A DNA stretch of 64,000 bases from Cornus controversa (GCA_026545225.1 CM048848.1:20872806-20936805), one strand, 5' to 3'. Positions 1-9,965 are shown, numbered from the stretch's first letter. Notes: a model not told the origin generated them from the sequence alone. Numbers and translations are program-made.

Positions 1-505
1 TGAAGTTAGGATGAATTTTGGTGAAATTAGGTTACAGAATTTTGCCTAGGCATTATCGGCGATCGATCCATGTTTTATGGTGATCGATCCCCCTTGTAAA
101 AGGCCAGAATCCTAGCCTCGGCCAACCTTAGGCAATCGATCCCCTTTTTATAGCATGCACGTTAAGCTGTGCTTTTACCTAACTTCGAACAATCATATAG
201 TCTTCATTTCAAATCAGATTTAGAAGATTCTTTTTTTGAAATTGAGTATTGTAAAATATTATTTTCAGAAATAGATAAGAAACTTGGGAGGAGATATGTG
301 TCCATACTTGTGAGATAGAATCATTCGAAGGGTTGTTTGGTTGAGGCTCATCAGGATTAGTTGATGTTGAGTTGTCTATATATATCTATATACATGTGTA
401 TGTATGTGATTAAGCTTCTACAGTAATTAAAGGGTAAAATGGTTCATTAAAGTTTAGTGGACGGGTTCACCCTCGGTTTTCGGGATTCAAAATTGGGGTG
501 TGACA
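1..505 (+). mobile_element. 3' part of a Ty3/gypsy-type LTR
   Basis: The block ends in GGGGTGTGACA followed at 508-519 by TTGGTATCATAG, a diverged initiator-Met tRNA primer site, which is the usual LTR/primer-site junction of plant gypsy elements. The 5' part of the LTR is off the window. Positions 57-145 hold three self-complementary GATCGATC-type words. A TATA-like stretch lies at about 376-394. Positions 562-605 look like a degenerate second copy of the LTR end (463-505), so the end may be tandemly duplicated. No coding region of this element follows; a dispersed repeat and a LINE begin within 180 bp. The call rests on the junction only. Confidence 0.6.
57..145. promoter_or_regulatory. cluster of GATCGATC palindromic words in LTR
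   Basis: GGCGATCGATCC, GTGATCGATCCCCC and GCAATCGATCCCC occur within 90 bp. The second shares GATCGATCCCCCTT exactly with a cluster in the internal region of the Athila-like element near 28700. Position in an LTR suggests an enhancer-type role; that is inference. Confidence 0.4.
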
Positions 506-607
506 GTTTGGTATCATAGTATGATATCAAAAGGATAATTGTGAGTAGAAGTGTGGGTTTTACTTAATCACCCTTGGTTTCTGGGTATCTGAAATCGGGG
601 CATAATA

Positions 608-684
608 GAGGGTGTTGTCTAGTAGGGATTAATGCGTGCTATATAGGGGCACACTTAGAAATTTAATTTTAACTGCATAATAAA
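608..684. repeat. dispersed repeat, copy A (partner 37230-37308)
   Basis: This segment, beginning GAGGGTGTTGT and ending near AACTGCATAATAAAA, reappears with a few changes at 37230-37308. In copy A the sequence is interrupted right afterwards by the LINE. Copy B continues into further sequence that matches scattered stretches at 6640-8735, so the two regions look like paralogous copies of one older locus. Confidence 0.6.
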
Positions 685-2483
685 AGGAGAGACTCCAAGA
701 TATTGCTTTTTGGACATTGTTCTATCAGTGATATGGCAGTAATTAAACAAGCTCTTGACATCTTCAGTTCATTCTCAGGCCTTGAAGCTAACACTGACAA
801 AAGTATCCTCTTCTTTTCTGGTATTTTCGAACTTGTGAAAGAGAGCATCTCTTCCCTCCTAAATTTCCAGATAGGTATTCTCCCATTTACATATCTTGGA
901 GTCCCTCTAATCTCCTCTAGACCCAACTCTACCCATTGTACAAGCTTGGTGGACAAAATTTCTAATAGGATTACCCATTGGTCAAGCAAATCCCTTTCTT
1001 ATGCAGGCCGAATCCAACTCTGCAAAACTTTCCTTTGCAGCATTCAACTTTACTATATGAACATCTTCATCCCTCCGAAATTAACAATCAATCTTCTAAA
1101 TTCCATCATTCAAAAATTTCTCTAGTTTCGATCAAGCCCACTAAGGAAAAATTCTAAAGTTGTATGAAAAAATGTCTGTCTTCTCAAAGCCAATGAGGGA
1201 CTTGATATCCCAAATCTCTTTGAACTGAACCGGGCAACACTCCTCAAGCATATCTGGCATGTCTTTAAAGTTCTTGAAAGCATATAGTCCAAATGGATAT
1301 CTACTAATTTTTTTAAACAGAAGAACTTCTGGGATATAAATATCCCAAGCCACTACTCATGGTCAATGAGGAAGTTGCTTCCGTTGAGACACTTGGCCTG
1401 GCCATTGATCACTACCAAAGTTGGAGATGGCTCTCAGTTGTCACTATGGTTTGATTCTTGGCTTCCTTGTGGTCCTTTGGTAGATAAAATTCAAATCAGC
1501 AGCTTACTAAACACATCAATTGGAAGATACTCAAGAGTAAGTAACATCACAAGGAATGGTGAATGGTTCATCCCTCATTGCCAACACAAACTAATTCCTG
1601 AATTAAAGAACATCAGTTCTCTTCCACTTCTTTACTTTGCTACACCAGACCAATTTCTATGGAACTCCCTCTCTTCTTTCTCCTTGTCTCTCACTAATCA
1701 ATACATTTACCCCCCACCTACACCACTTTAATGGCCTGATATTGTTTGGTTCAAAAATAACATTCCCAGACACAGTTTCATCCTATGGATTGCAGCCCTT
1801 GAAAAACTATCTACATTGGACAAACCATCAATGGCTTACAAAATGATCCCCAACCATTGTTGCATTTGCCTGCAAAACATGGAGTCATTATCACATCTCT
1901 TATTTCAGTGCTCCTTCTCAACCATAGTATGGAAACACTTCCAAGCACTATGCAACTTTCAGGCTAACTTCCAGAATTGGACAGACCTTTTATCTTGGAC
2001 CTCCACCAATTGGACACACCCTATTTTCACCTCTCGTATAATCTTGTTTTGGCAACATGTGTTTATTTCATATGGAATGAAAGAAACTGCAGAATCAACT
2101 GAGATAAAGCTTCCTCAGCCGAACAAGTCATTTGATGCATTGCAAGCACAATCAAACTCAGATTACACTCATGCTCCTTCAAAGATTGTAGTGCAACAAG
2201 ACAATTAGTAGCCATTTGGCAACTTCCAAGCTCAACACTCAGACCACCTAGGAAACCTCCTGACAATCATTCATAGATGTTGTAGTTGTAGTTGTAGTTG
2301 TAGGAACTTTTCCAACTTTCTTTTAGATGCTAATACCTAATTATTCACTTCTGGATTGATTATTTATCTTTGTTTAAGGCCTTAGCACCTGGTTTAAGGC
2401 CACAAAGCCTTGGTTCCTCCAAAAGGAGGTTGTTTCTACATTTTCTCAATCAATATATTACCTTACCTTATCAAAAAAAAAAA
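685..2483 (+). mobile_element. 5'-truncated L1-type LINE with poly-A tail
   Basis: The start falls inside the reverse transcriptase, close to where the YADD-type catalytic motif would be; only ILLFGHC-like sequence just after it is left. The element then runs through the RT thumb region, a connecting domain and a zf-RVT zinc-binding domain, a 3' untranslated region with a GTTGTA microsatellite (about 2278-2304), and a run of 11 A at 2473-2483. 5' truncation with a 3' poly-A is typical of LINE insertion by target-primed reverse transcription. I could not identify a target-site duplication. Confidence 0.8.
695..2090 (+). pseudogene. LINE ORF2 C-terminal remnant (RT end, zf-RVT)
   Basis: Frame 1 (to 1125) encodes the LINE signatures YLGVPL and SLSYAGRIQLCKT. 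After a frame change, 1366-1731 carries LAWPLITTKVGDGSQLSLWFD, which matches the plant LINE region between RT and the zinc domain. A further change leads to 1816-1960 with CCICLQNMESLSHLLFQC, a zf-RVT-type Cys/His motif. At least two frameshifts and stops separate these parts and the catalytic part of RT is missing, so it cannot encode a working enzyme. The family call is firm; the subfamily is not assigned. Confidence 0.8.
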
Positions 2484-2670
2484 TGTGTCCAATGTATGCA
2501 ACTATCTTATTCAACTTAATTTCAATTTTCCATTTAATTCTTATGTAGAGAGAGTTGTGATAATAAATTGGTAAGTGATTCATTTGAATAGCCTTATTGT
2601 TTATTAACATTGAGTTAATTCATTGATCCAAAGTAAATTTCTTTATATTGTCTTTATATTGATGCTTGAC
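2484..2670. repeat. dispersed repeat (partner 9774-9965)
   Basis: About 187 bp beginning TGTGTCCAATGTATG directly after the LINE poly-A and ending GATGCTTGAC. The same sequence, with small indels and substitutions, lies at 9774-9965 downstream of the candidate peptide gene. This copy has a short internal duplication (TCTTTATATTG twice). Homology stops sharply at the poly-A on one side. Confidence 0.8.
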
Positions 2671-3607
2671 GTGTGAATGTAAAATTAGAGTTAAGCCATT
2701 ACTTGTAGGAATCTATCTTGCCCTATAAATTTTGATATTTTAAATTGGTGGAAAGCAAATAGAAGTAAGTATCTTACATTGTAGTTGATTGCTTGAGACA
2801 TCTTGACTATTCATGTACGTAATGACGATTCCATCTGAATGCATCTGAATCAGCATTTAGCACAAGTGGTAGGGTGGTGAGTGTGCAAGCAGTTGACTTA
2901 GTCCTGGCCTTTTAGAGGCTTTGTAGTGTTTAGAGCATTAGTTGTTGAATGATCTAGAAGGTTATGAAACTTAAATAAGTTTTATATTGAATGATTTATT
3001 GACATTTATTGGAATGTAATTTACTTTTATTTTTTATTTTTTAGTTTTATTTTTACTCTATTTTGTAGCTAATACCTCCACATCAGCTACAAGTTCTATA
3101 ACTACTTTGTCTATAATTTGTGATGACGAAACATATGAAGAGTTTGTAAGGTAAATTTATTTTTCCACAAAACCTTCATTTCCTTTTTGTCTATCATTTA
3201 CTTGTCTTTAATTAACATAATCAATTATGGCTTTCTTTATTTTCAAGTGTTGACTAGTTCTTGAATTGGAAGGGAAGGGAAGAGAACGACTATTGTTTGA
3301 ACTATGTTTTCATTTAATCTTTTGGTTGTATAAAGTCTTTTTAATTGTTGGATGTAGACTATATTTTCATTTCATCTTTTGATTGTATTAAGACTTCTTT
3401 AATTGTTGGATCAAACTTGTTACTGGGCTCTTTAATTATGGGATGTAATTTCTGTAATAAGCTCTTTCATTATGGAATCTTGTCATTTTAATTTTTAAAC
3501 AGGGGCTATACTACTTGGAATTTAATAGTATCAAACTTGGTACTGGCCGCTAGGTTTACATCATTTGAAAAAATAAATTTTGGTTGAAATTTTGATGTGG
3601 TTACAAA
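2671..3607. other. intergenic, no gene recognised
   Basis: AT-rich sequence without a convincing ORF. At 2865-2925 a tract with TAGCACAAGTGGTAGGGTG loosely resembles a tRNA-derived SINE A box, but no clear B box follows. Around 3320-3440 short phrases recur two to three times (TCTTTTGRTTGTAT..., TTTAATTGTTGGAT...), pointing to small internal duplications. Confidence 0.4.
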
Positions 3608-3779
3608 TCTATAGGGTGGGGTGGGGATGGGTTAAGGTTTCTTCCAATGGGGCAGGGATGGGTTTTGAAATCCCACCCAGTCCTAAACCCATGGTAGGTT
3701 TGGGAATAATATTGAAGGCAGAAGGGTGGGGATGGGTTTAACCAAACCCGTGTCGTACTCGCCCCATTGCCATCTCTAT
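3608..3779 (-). mobile_element. hAT-like non-autonomous transposon fragment
   Basis: Read on the minus strand from 3779, the sequence starts TAGAGATGGCAATGGGGCGAG and continues with GGGTTTGG and CCCATCCCCACCC runs, resembling the termini of a common group of plant hAT-type non-autonomous elements. The other edge near 3611 is again rich in GGGGTGGGGATGGG. No 8-bp target duplication was verified, so boundaries are approximate. Confidence 0.4.
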
Positions 3780-3893
3780 TTGGAAGGGTACTTGAATAGG
3801 AAATTTGCACATTTTGAGGAATTGATTCGGAGAGCCATTTCGAGGACTTCTGGAGATGATGGTGATGAAGAGGAAGTTTCAAATGAGAAGTAG
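3780..3893 (+). pseudogene. C-terminal coding exon fragment, unknown protein
   Basis: Thirty-seven codons run open to a TAG at 3891-3893. They encode a basic stretch (LNRKFAHFEELIRRAISR) and then an acidic tail (GDDGDEEEV). Codon use and composition look protein-like, and about 100 bp of UTR-like sequence follows. The upstream side is replaced by the hAT-like fragment, so any earlier exons are cut off. I do not recognise the family. Confidence 0.35.
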
Positions 3894-4439
3894 AATTAGA
3901 ATTAGTATTTAGGTTGGACCTAGTTAGATAGTTTTGCTAGACAATACTTTTATTATTTTTATGTTATAACTAGATTTGTATGTTTAGTTTTTGGACATGT
4001 TTATCTCATGTTTATGTTATAAGACTATCTTATGTGATGTTTTGTTTATTTGGTTGTGTAACTCCATATTTCTGGTACTAATGCTTATATGCTTTGAATG
4101 GGGTTAATGATATATATCTCTCTTTTAATCATTGTGTTCTATTAGTTTCGCCATTCCTTTGGCTTTACTTTTTAAATTTGTTTCAAAAAGGGAGAGAACT
4201 AGTTATATTTGGATATGTTTGATATGATTAAAAGGGAGTTAATTGTGTTTGTTGGTTTATATTTCTGTATTAAGCTTTCACAAGTAGTGTTATTTGCATG
4301 ATGTGCAAGTTTTAGGTTTTCAAAAGACATTACATATGAAGTTTATGATACTCTAAGTTTTTCAAGTTATATTTCTTTATAATTTGAGACATATTGTAAT
4401 TTGATTTTTCCAGTGGGTTAGGTTATGGTTGTCTAGGTT
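3894..4439. other. intergenic AT-rich sequence
   Basis: No ORF or known repeat recognised with confidence. From about 4400 the sequence begins to match the region just upstream of the 3' LTR of the Sirevirus-like element near 57312-57400 (reverse complement), including TTTTGTCACGAAATTGTCA at 4442. Confidence 0.4.
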
Positions 4440-4849
4440 GGTTTTGTCACGAAATTGTCAAAAAGGGAGATTGTGGGGGTATAAATTGTAATTGGCAATC
4501 TTCGGTGTCAAAATTGAGAATGATCGAGTTGTAACTTTTTGTTTAAATACTTGTAATCAATTATACAATTGAAGACCAACAGTATGGAAAGTGTTTCTCA
4601 CCAATGCAGATATATGATGAGACCATCAATGACATAGACAATGGGCTTGATCATCTAAAGAATGCATCAATGATCTAGACAAGGAACTTGATCATCTGAA
4701 GCATTCAAGAGGTTACACATGTGTATGGACATTATTGATCAAGTATGAGAGTCACATAGTCAGGTACATTGGGACACAATTTTTAAATAGATGATATCCG
4801 ATTTTGAAAATTAGGGCTTTAAGAGTATTTTTTTCAAAATTTTCAGAGT

Positions 4850-4980
4850 TAGACCAGTCCAAACACGACTGGTCTATGCACTCTCAGGATCTCAAGATCA
4901 GTTTTTGGACACAGTGAACCGGTCCATGCATTCCCCAGACTGGTCCATCTAAAGTCAGGACACTTGGACCAGTCAATGCA
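4850..4980. promoter_or_regulatory. cluster of GACCAGTC/GACTGGTC words upstream of LTR TATA
   Basis: Five related words (GACCAGTCC, GACTGGTCT, GAACCGGTCC, GACTGGTCC, GACCAGTCA) lie within 130 bp. Each is near-palindromic and they pair with one another. The matching position in the Sirevirus-like LTRs at 20.4, 56.1 and 61.6 kb holds GGACCGGTCC words, so position is conserved while the word has drifted. Confidence 0.45.
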
Positions 4981-5077
4981 CGTTGATTCATACTTATTTG
5001 ATAAGTCACGTCCTTTTTTTACTATGATAGGTCTCTGAACTTTCATTAAACATTGGGATACATTTCTAAATGGATTT

Positions 5078-5645
5078 TGTAATACCTCGCTCCAACACAT
5101 GGTATGATATTGTCCGCTTTGGGCCTGAGCCCACACGGTTTTGCTCTTGGGTTTTACCCCAAAAGGCCTCATACCATTTGAAGAGAACATACTACATATA
5201 AGCACATCCCCTTTTCACACCCAGGCGATGTGGGATTGAGCACCCTGTACCCTGTCAGTGTGGTAGCTCAGCCCAGTGTCTGTCTTCGCACCCGCCCACT
5301 CACACCCGTCCACAAGGGTTACTACAATTCACCCCCCTACGAGGCCCGACGTCCTCATCGGCACACTTCCGGCTGGGTTCAGGCTCTGATACCAACTGTA
5401 ATACCCCGCTCCAACACATGGTATGATATTGTCCGCTTTGGGCTAGGCCCTCACGGTTTTGCTCTTGGGTTTTACCCCAAAAGGCCTCATACCATTTGAA
5501 GAGAACATACCACATATAAGCACATCCCCTTTTCCACACCCAGGCGATGTGGGATTGAGCACCCTGTACCCTGTCAGTGTGGTAGCTCAGCCCAGTGTCT
5601 GTCTTCACACCCGCCCACTCACACCCATCCACGAGGGTTACTACA
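5078..5645 (-). mobile_element. complete TRIM (miniature LTR retrotransposon), 568 bp
   Basis: Two direct repeats of 249 bp (5078-5326 and 5397-5645), each beginning TGTAATACC and ending TTACTACA on the plus strand, flank an internal region of only 70 bp. On the minus strand the internal region begins right after the LTR with GTTGGTATCAGAGCCTGAAC, an initiator-Met tRNA primer site, and ends in GTAGGGGGGTGAAT, a polypurine tract. The 5-bp sequence GATTT lies on both sides (5073-5077 and 5646-5650). It has no coding capacity and must have used proteins from other elements. The LTRs differ at roughly ten positions by eye, so the insertion is not recent. It sits inside an older LTR. Confidence 0.93.
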
Positions 5646-5967
5646 GATTTTAACTTGTTTTTCAAGAAAGTTTAGGACTTTATCATCTATATAAACTTAT
5701 AAGTTTTCTCTCAAAATATGTTTTCTTAAGAATTTTAGAAAACCTTAGTTTTAGAGAGAGAAAACAATTGAGTTATATTTTTATAAAGATATTTGATTTT
5801 CTGTTTATATATTTTTGAGAGCACACATATATAAACACTGAGTGATTTAGGATGTTGCTCTCTGCTTGATTAATTATTTGGAAACCACTTCAGATTTCTT
5901 GTTGATCCGGTTCATTTGGGATCTTCTACAACTGTTCATTGGTGAGGAAGCAGAAGAAGATCGCACA

Positions 5968-6212
5968 ATGAATGAAACAGACTAAATAGGACCAGTCCTA
6001 GATTTTGAGGACTGGTCTAATTTTGAAAAACCCTAATTATGCAAAGAAACCCTAGTTTTCCAAAGCCGGCATATTAAACATAAATTTTTAGTGTTCTCAC
6101 CATACATACCTGTACTAAATAATGTTTTGATCAAATTGACGGAATTGAAGCACTTGCACCCCTGCTTCATGATCAAATACAAAAATTAAACTAAAAATTA
6201 CAATTCAATCAA
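5968..6212 (-). mobile_element. LTR fragment of the Sirevirus-like family, minus orientation
   Basis: GGACCAGTCC and GGACTGGTCT (5990-6016), then TTTGAAAAACCCTAAT, CCCTAGTTTTCCAAA and CTCACCATACATACCTGTACTA follow in the same order and spacing as at 57051-57165 in the LTR of the minus-strand Sirevirus-like element. Homology fades at about 6212, where a tandem duplication begins. Confidence 0.6.
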
Positions 6213-6375
6213 CAGTTTCATTTGAAGGAGAAGCAGTCTGGCTCTAATAGTACCTAACATGCCTCTCCATCTCAAAGGCCAATTTTCTTACTTCAGTTTT
6301 ATTTGAAGGAGAAGCAGTCTGGTTCTGATAGTACCTAACACGCCTCTTCATCTCAAAGGCCAATTTTCTTACTTC
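6213..6375. repeat. tandem duplication, two units of about 81 bp
   Basis: Units 6213-6293 and 6294-6375 both contain TTTGAAGGAGAAGCAGTCTG, GTACCTAACA and CTCAAAGGCCAATTTTCTTA. They differ at a handful of positions. No ORF spans them. Confidence 0.85.
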
Positions 6376-6721
6376 TATTTAACTTGTTGTATTTTCATGC
6401 TTATGATTACTATTGATTAATAATCTAATCAAATATTGTATAGTAGAATCTTGAATTCATGTTAATTATCCAAATCAATATATTGCTCATTTCATAATTG
6501 TAGATGTTAATTATGTAATTTGTCCAAGTGTATCATGTTGTAAATTGAATCTTTTATTGTTATTTTATTAAATGCTAAATTATTTATGTATTTTGTAATT
6601 TATTGTGAATAAAATATACAAAAATTATCCTACAGAAGGTTGGCTTTCCATGGTTTATGTTCGATGTGTAATATGCTGGTTTAAAGATCTTCTTTATATA
6701 TATCTTATTTGACGGGTCCGG

Positions 6722-7045
6722 AGAGAAAATTAAAGAGTCCTAGACGCCGGGGTGTTCGTCTTTGGATGTTTAAGAGTAAATTGTCTTGTTGAAAAAAGAG
6801 TACATAGACGTTGATTTCTTGGTCTTTGTCCCTTAAAGAGTAAATGATCCTGTTGAAAAAAGTGTCCATAGATAGACGCCGAGGTCTTGGTCTTTGTCCC
6901 TTAAATAGTAAATGATCTTGCTGAGAAAAGAGTCCATAGACGCTGAGGTCTTGGTCTTGGTCTCGGTCTCGGTCTCTGTCCCCTAAAGAGTAAATGATCC
7001 TGTTGAGAAAAGAGTCTATAGAAGCGGAGGTCTCTCCCTTCTTGC
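6722..7045. repeat. minisatellite, about four units of 65-80 bp
   Basis: Each unit contains TAAAGAGTAAATGATCCTG (with variants), TTGA(A/G)AAAAGAGT, CATAGACG(C/T)(C/T)G and GGTCTTGGTCTTTGTCCC. The third unit has expanded GGTCTC/GGTCTT hexamers (about 6948-6976). Unit boundaries are approximate. Confidence 0.8.
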
Positions 7046-9250
7046 TTTAAAATTAAAAAGCGCATTTTGAATAATTAATTTTAGAGAAATGATAAGCATG
7101 ATTTTTTCTTTCTTTTTTTTTTTTTTGTGATATTTGTCATGACATTCCTTAATTCTCTTAATTTACTTGATTTAAGGTAATGGGTAACCCTTAATTTCCT
7201 TTATTTAATAAAATTAATTCTTGAATAGAAGAATATCTACAATACAAGGAGTAATATATACAATACTGTGTTTTTGCATTAAAACTTGTTTTTATGGGTA
7301 GGGGTAAAGAAGCAAACTACTACTGAACTTTTTCTGAGTTGTTATTTTAACAATTATGAAGAAGACTTCTTTTCTTAACCACAGGATTGGACTTGAACTG
7401 AAAGTAACTTTACAAAAACAGCATTGTTTTCTTCAAGTGTAAACTCAGGGTTTTGCTTAAGGCGACTGGAAAGGTACGTGAACTTGGTCCTTGTCCTTTA
7501 TGGTTGTAAATTTGTTGACAATAATATTAAATTTAGGTGTGTAGATTTGGGCATTGGTCATTCTTTTTTGCTAAATTTGCAGTCATCAGTCCTTGTGATG
7601 CTTACAACACCACCATATTCTAACCTTATCTACACTTCCCATTTGTTTTTTCCCTTTTTTGTCCTTATTTTTTTCTTGTAAATTTGCATTCATCAGTTTT
7701 GGAAATTTTTTTTCCATTCAGTTTTGGAAATTCTTGTAGTGCACTGATCGAGTTATAGTGTAATTAGGATATTGCCAACTGGTTGGGAAGCTTGCTATAT
7801 CGAATCCAGTACCTTTAGCAATCTGTGGAAAAATTCCCACTGGTTGGGAATGATTCTAAACAATTTTCTAAGATTAGAATAACTTTGAGAAGTGTTCAGG
7901 AAAGATGAAATGGAAATTATGATTTGGAATGACAAATAATATTGAAGTGGATTCGAAGCCTTTGGCTCCTTCAAAGAAACCTATTGTTAGATTTTAGGGC
8001 AAAATACACTCACACCCCCCTGAGGTTTGTTATACCTACACATATATTTATAATTTGGCAAAACCTACACTCACACCCTTTGAGGTTTGACGCATGATTA
8101 CACTCAACTTCAACACTATATATATTATTTGTTTTACCCCTTCATTGACTGAAAAGGATATTCTTGACCTCATTTTTCTTTTTCAATTAGACAAAGCTAC
8201 CCTTACTTCCCTTTTAACCTTAAGTCTCACACACACACACATATATTGTTGCAGCACAAAAAATATATTGCAAATTTTATTAAATATATTTTTAATATAT
8301 GTTATATTACGTATTTTACTAAAAAAATAAATTTAAATAAATAAATAAATTTACTAAAATTACATATATTACAAGTTGAAAAGAAAATTTTTTAATTTAA
8401 TATATGTTATATTACATATATTACAAATTTTACTAAAATAAATAAAAATTTAATATATTGTAATTCCTATTTTTTTTAGTAAAATACGTAATATATTGAA
8501 TGATAAAACCTTTAATGGTGATTAGATACCTGTCTTTGTTCATCACAACTTAAATAAAACGCTTTGAATAAAAAAATTCAACTAAGTTTGTAGCAATGCT
8601 GATACTATTGCTGCTATAACTTTGTCATTTCAAGGTATTATAGGCCTATTTTACACTATCAGACTAACAATCATTCATGAAAAAGAGGATTCTAAAAATA
8701 AAATGAGTCTCTTCTTAATTCTTTTTTCAGTGAGAGATGACATTCAAATTAGATTCTGTGATTCACAATTGAATGGTATGATTTGAAATAAAAAGTAATG
8801 ATAAAATTTTACCTTTAAAGTGAATTTGAAGTGTTAGATACCTCAAACACACCCATTCTCAAATTTTATGAAAAATGGGAGGGTGAATTTTGATCAAAAA
8901 TGGTGTGGGACAAAATTGTTGAAAATAAATTAGAAATTAAAACTACAAACAAGAGAGAAAAACAAGCACACAAGACACATAAATTTACATGATTCAACAC
9001 AAAACTTTGCCAACATTCATAGAGCGCACTCAAAATTTCACTACCAACAATGATGATGGTTTGCAATAGAAATCTCTCTGAAAATCTCACAAAAAAATAA
9101 CTACCTCTCTCTATACATTTAAAATCCTAGGTGTCAATATATATAAAAAAAAAAAATTGGGCGGACAACCTTAACAAAAACATGAAGTTAAACCCACTTT
9201 ATGGGTCAAAGTCTTTCTACAGTGATATCCACTTACATATATGGGCCATA
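7046..9250. other. old repeat debris without recognised genes
   Basis: AT-rich. Short stretches match copy B of a paralogous segment: 6640-6700 with 37541-37605, 7536-7565 with 37668-37695, and 8499-8735 with 37991-38225. Positions 7997-8090 contain a phrase (ACACTCACACCC..TGAGGTTTG) twice. Simple repeats: CA run at 8228-8241 and TAAA units around 8330-8352. Positions 8880-9170 resemble a minus-strand copia LTR end. I saw no ORF with family similarity. Confidence 0.4.
8499..8735. repeat. dispersed repeat, copy A (partner 37991-38225)
   Basis: Shared phrases in the same order include AATGATAAAACC, GATTAGATACC, AAGTTTGTAGCAATG and TATTTTACACTATCAGACTA, followed by ACAATCATTCATGAAA. Copy B lacks about 30 bp and has other indels. 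Confidence 0.75.
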
Positions 9251-9266
9251 CATTGTTTATATATAT
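9204..9266 (+). promoter_or_regulatory. putative promoter of the peptide gene (TATA box, W-box)
   Basis: TTTATATATAT at 9257-9266 lies about 105 bp upstream of the ATG at 9371, leaving a 5' UTR of roughly 70-75 nt if transcription starts about 30 bp downstream. GGTCAA at 9204-9209 is TTGACC on the other strand, the core of a WRKY-binding W-box. Both are common short strings and are meaningful only next to the ORF. Confidence 0.4.
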
Positions 9267-9370
9267 CATGCTAGCTCAAACATACTATACAACAACTTCC
9301 TATCTTCAGTTCTCCGTTGGAGCTAGCCATATAAATAATTAAAAAAAAAAAACACCAAAAGAAAAATAAA

Positions 9371-9636
9371 ATGATAGGCAAAGCTTCTTCGACCTCTTTC
9401 TCTATCATATGCTGTTTGTTGATGATTTGGATTATCTTGGTTTCACCTGCATTCTCTGCACTCTCTCCGCTAGCATCCCCTCCAAGTAAGTACCCTATCT
9501 CTCTCTTTCTTTCTCTCTCATTCTCATTCTTATTCTTATTGTTATGAGTTTTGCAGGGTCTGCATTTCCAAATCCTTTTGGACACGGGCCACACCTGCAA
9601 CTAGGTCGGGTACCCCCAGTCGCTGGTAAACCATAA
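9371..9636 (+). CDS. candidate small secreted peptide precursor, 64 aa, two exons
   Basis: Exon 1 (9371-9485) starts MIGKASS and has a hydrophobic core (SIICCLLMIWIILV) ending in a signal-peptidase-like SPAFSA. A strong donor CCAA/GTAAGT and a pyrimidine-rich tract ending TTTTGCAG bound a 71-bp intron (9486-9556). Exon 2 (9557-9636) continues in frame and stops at TAA 9634-9636. The predicted mature part is short, Pro/Gly-rich, lacks cysteine and ends GRVPPVAGKP, the general form of plant post-translationally processed peptide hormones. It does not clearly match CLE, IDA, CEP, PSK, RGF or PIP motifs. Without splicing the frame would read to a stop at 9543-9545. It lies in a repeat-rich tract but is not part of any element I could define. 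Chance is possible: no expression evidence exists here. Confidence 0.4.
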
Positions 9637-9773
9637 AAGTATAGTCAGTAAACTGAAACAAACAAAGCAGCTGCTTCACATGTTTGTTTATCGTGGGAAT
9701 AACAGTACAAGATCCATTTATTGAGATCTGAGAGCCTGTATTATATATGCATGGTTTTGGTTTTATATAATAA

Positions 9774-9965
9774 TGTGTCCAATGTATGCATGCAACTATC
9801 TTATTCAACTCGATTTCAATTTTCCATTTACTACTTATGTAGAGAGAGCTGTGATAATAAATTGGTAAATGATTGATCTGAATAGCCTTATTGTTTATTA
9901 ACATTGAGTTGCTTTCTTAATTAATTCATTGATCCAAAGTAAATGTCTTTATATTGATGCTTGAC
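9774..9965. repeat. dispersed repeat (partner 2484-2670)
   Basis: About 192 bp matching 2484-2670 from TGTGTCCAATG to GATGCTTGAC. Here the flank is TATATAATAA rather than poly-A, and beyond the other edge a T-run (9966-9974) begins unrelated sequence. The two junctions are therefore different on both sides. Confidence 0.8.

Larger units (their letters stand above)
4440..5967 (+). mobile_element. Sirevirus-type 3' LTR with polypurine tract, carrying a nested TRIM
   Basis: AAAAGGGAGAT (4461-4471) is a polypurine tract directly followed by an LTR start TGTGGGGGTATAAATTG at 4472. The sequence from 4440 to about 4570 aligns with the reverse complement of 57200-57345 (PPT plus LTR start of the minus-strand Sirevirus-like element), though clearly diverged. 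A GACCAGTC/GACTGGTC cluster lies at 4850-4980 and a TATA box TCTATATAAAC at 5686. With the TRIM removed, the cluster is about 140 bp upstream of this TATA. The end at CGCACA (5967) is tentative. The rest of the element is absent. Confidence 0.55.

Noticed and set aside
2865-2925. tRNA-derived SINE head
   Set aside because: A-box-like text only; no B box, no tail and no second copy seen.
3601-3882. 93-codon minus-strand ORF, Pro/His-rich
   Set aside because: It is antisense to the hAT-like GGGGTGGGG tracts and the plus-strand exon-like piece; composition follows the repeat.
4849-5665. Several ORFs of 60-120 codons in both strands across the TRIM
   Set aside because: They cross LTR boundaries and repeat with the two LTR copies; TRIMs have no coding capacity.
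7735-7745. TTCTTGTAGTG as the second CACTA terminus
   Set aside because: It lies upstream of the 19749 terminus, has no subterminal repeats and is a short string.
9271-9904. Minus-strand ORFs of 109 and 120 codons
   Set aside because: Antisense to the candidate peptide gene and its flank; no family similarity.
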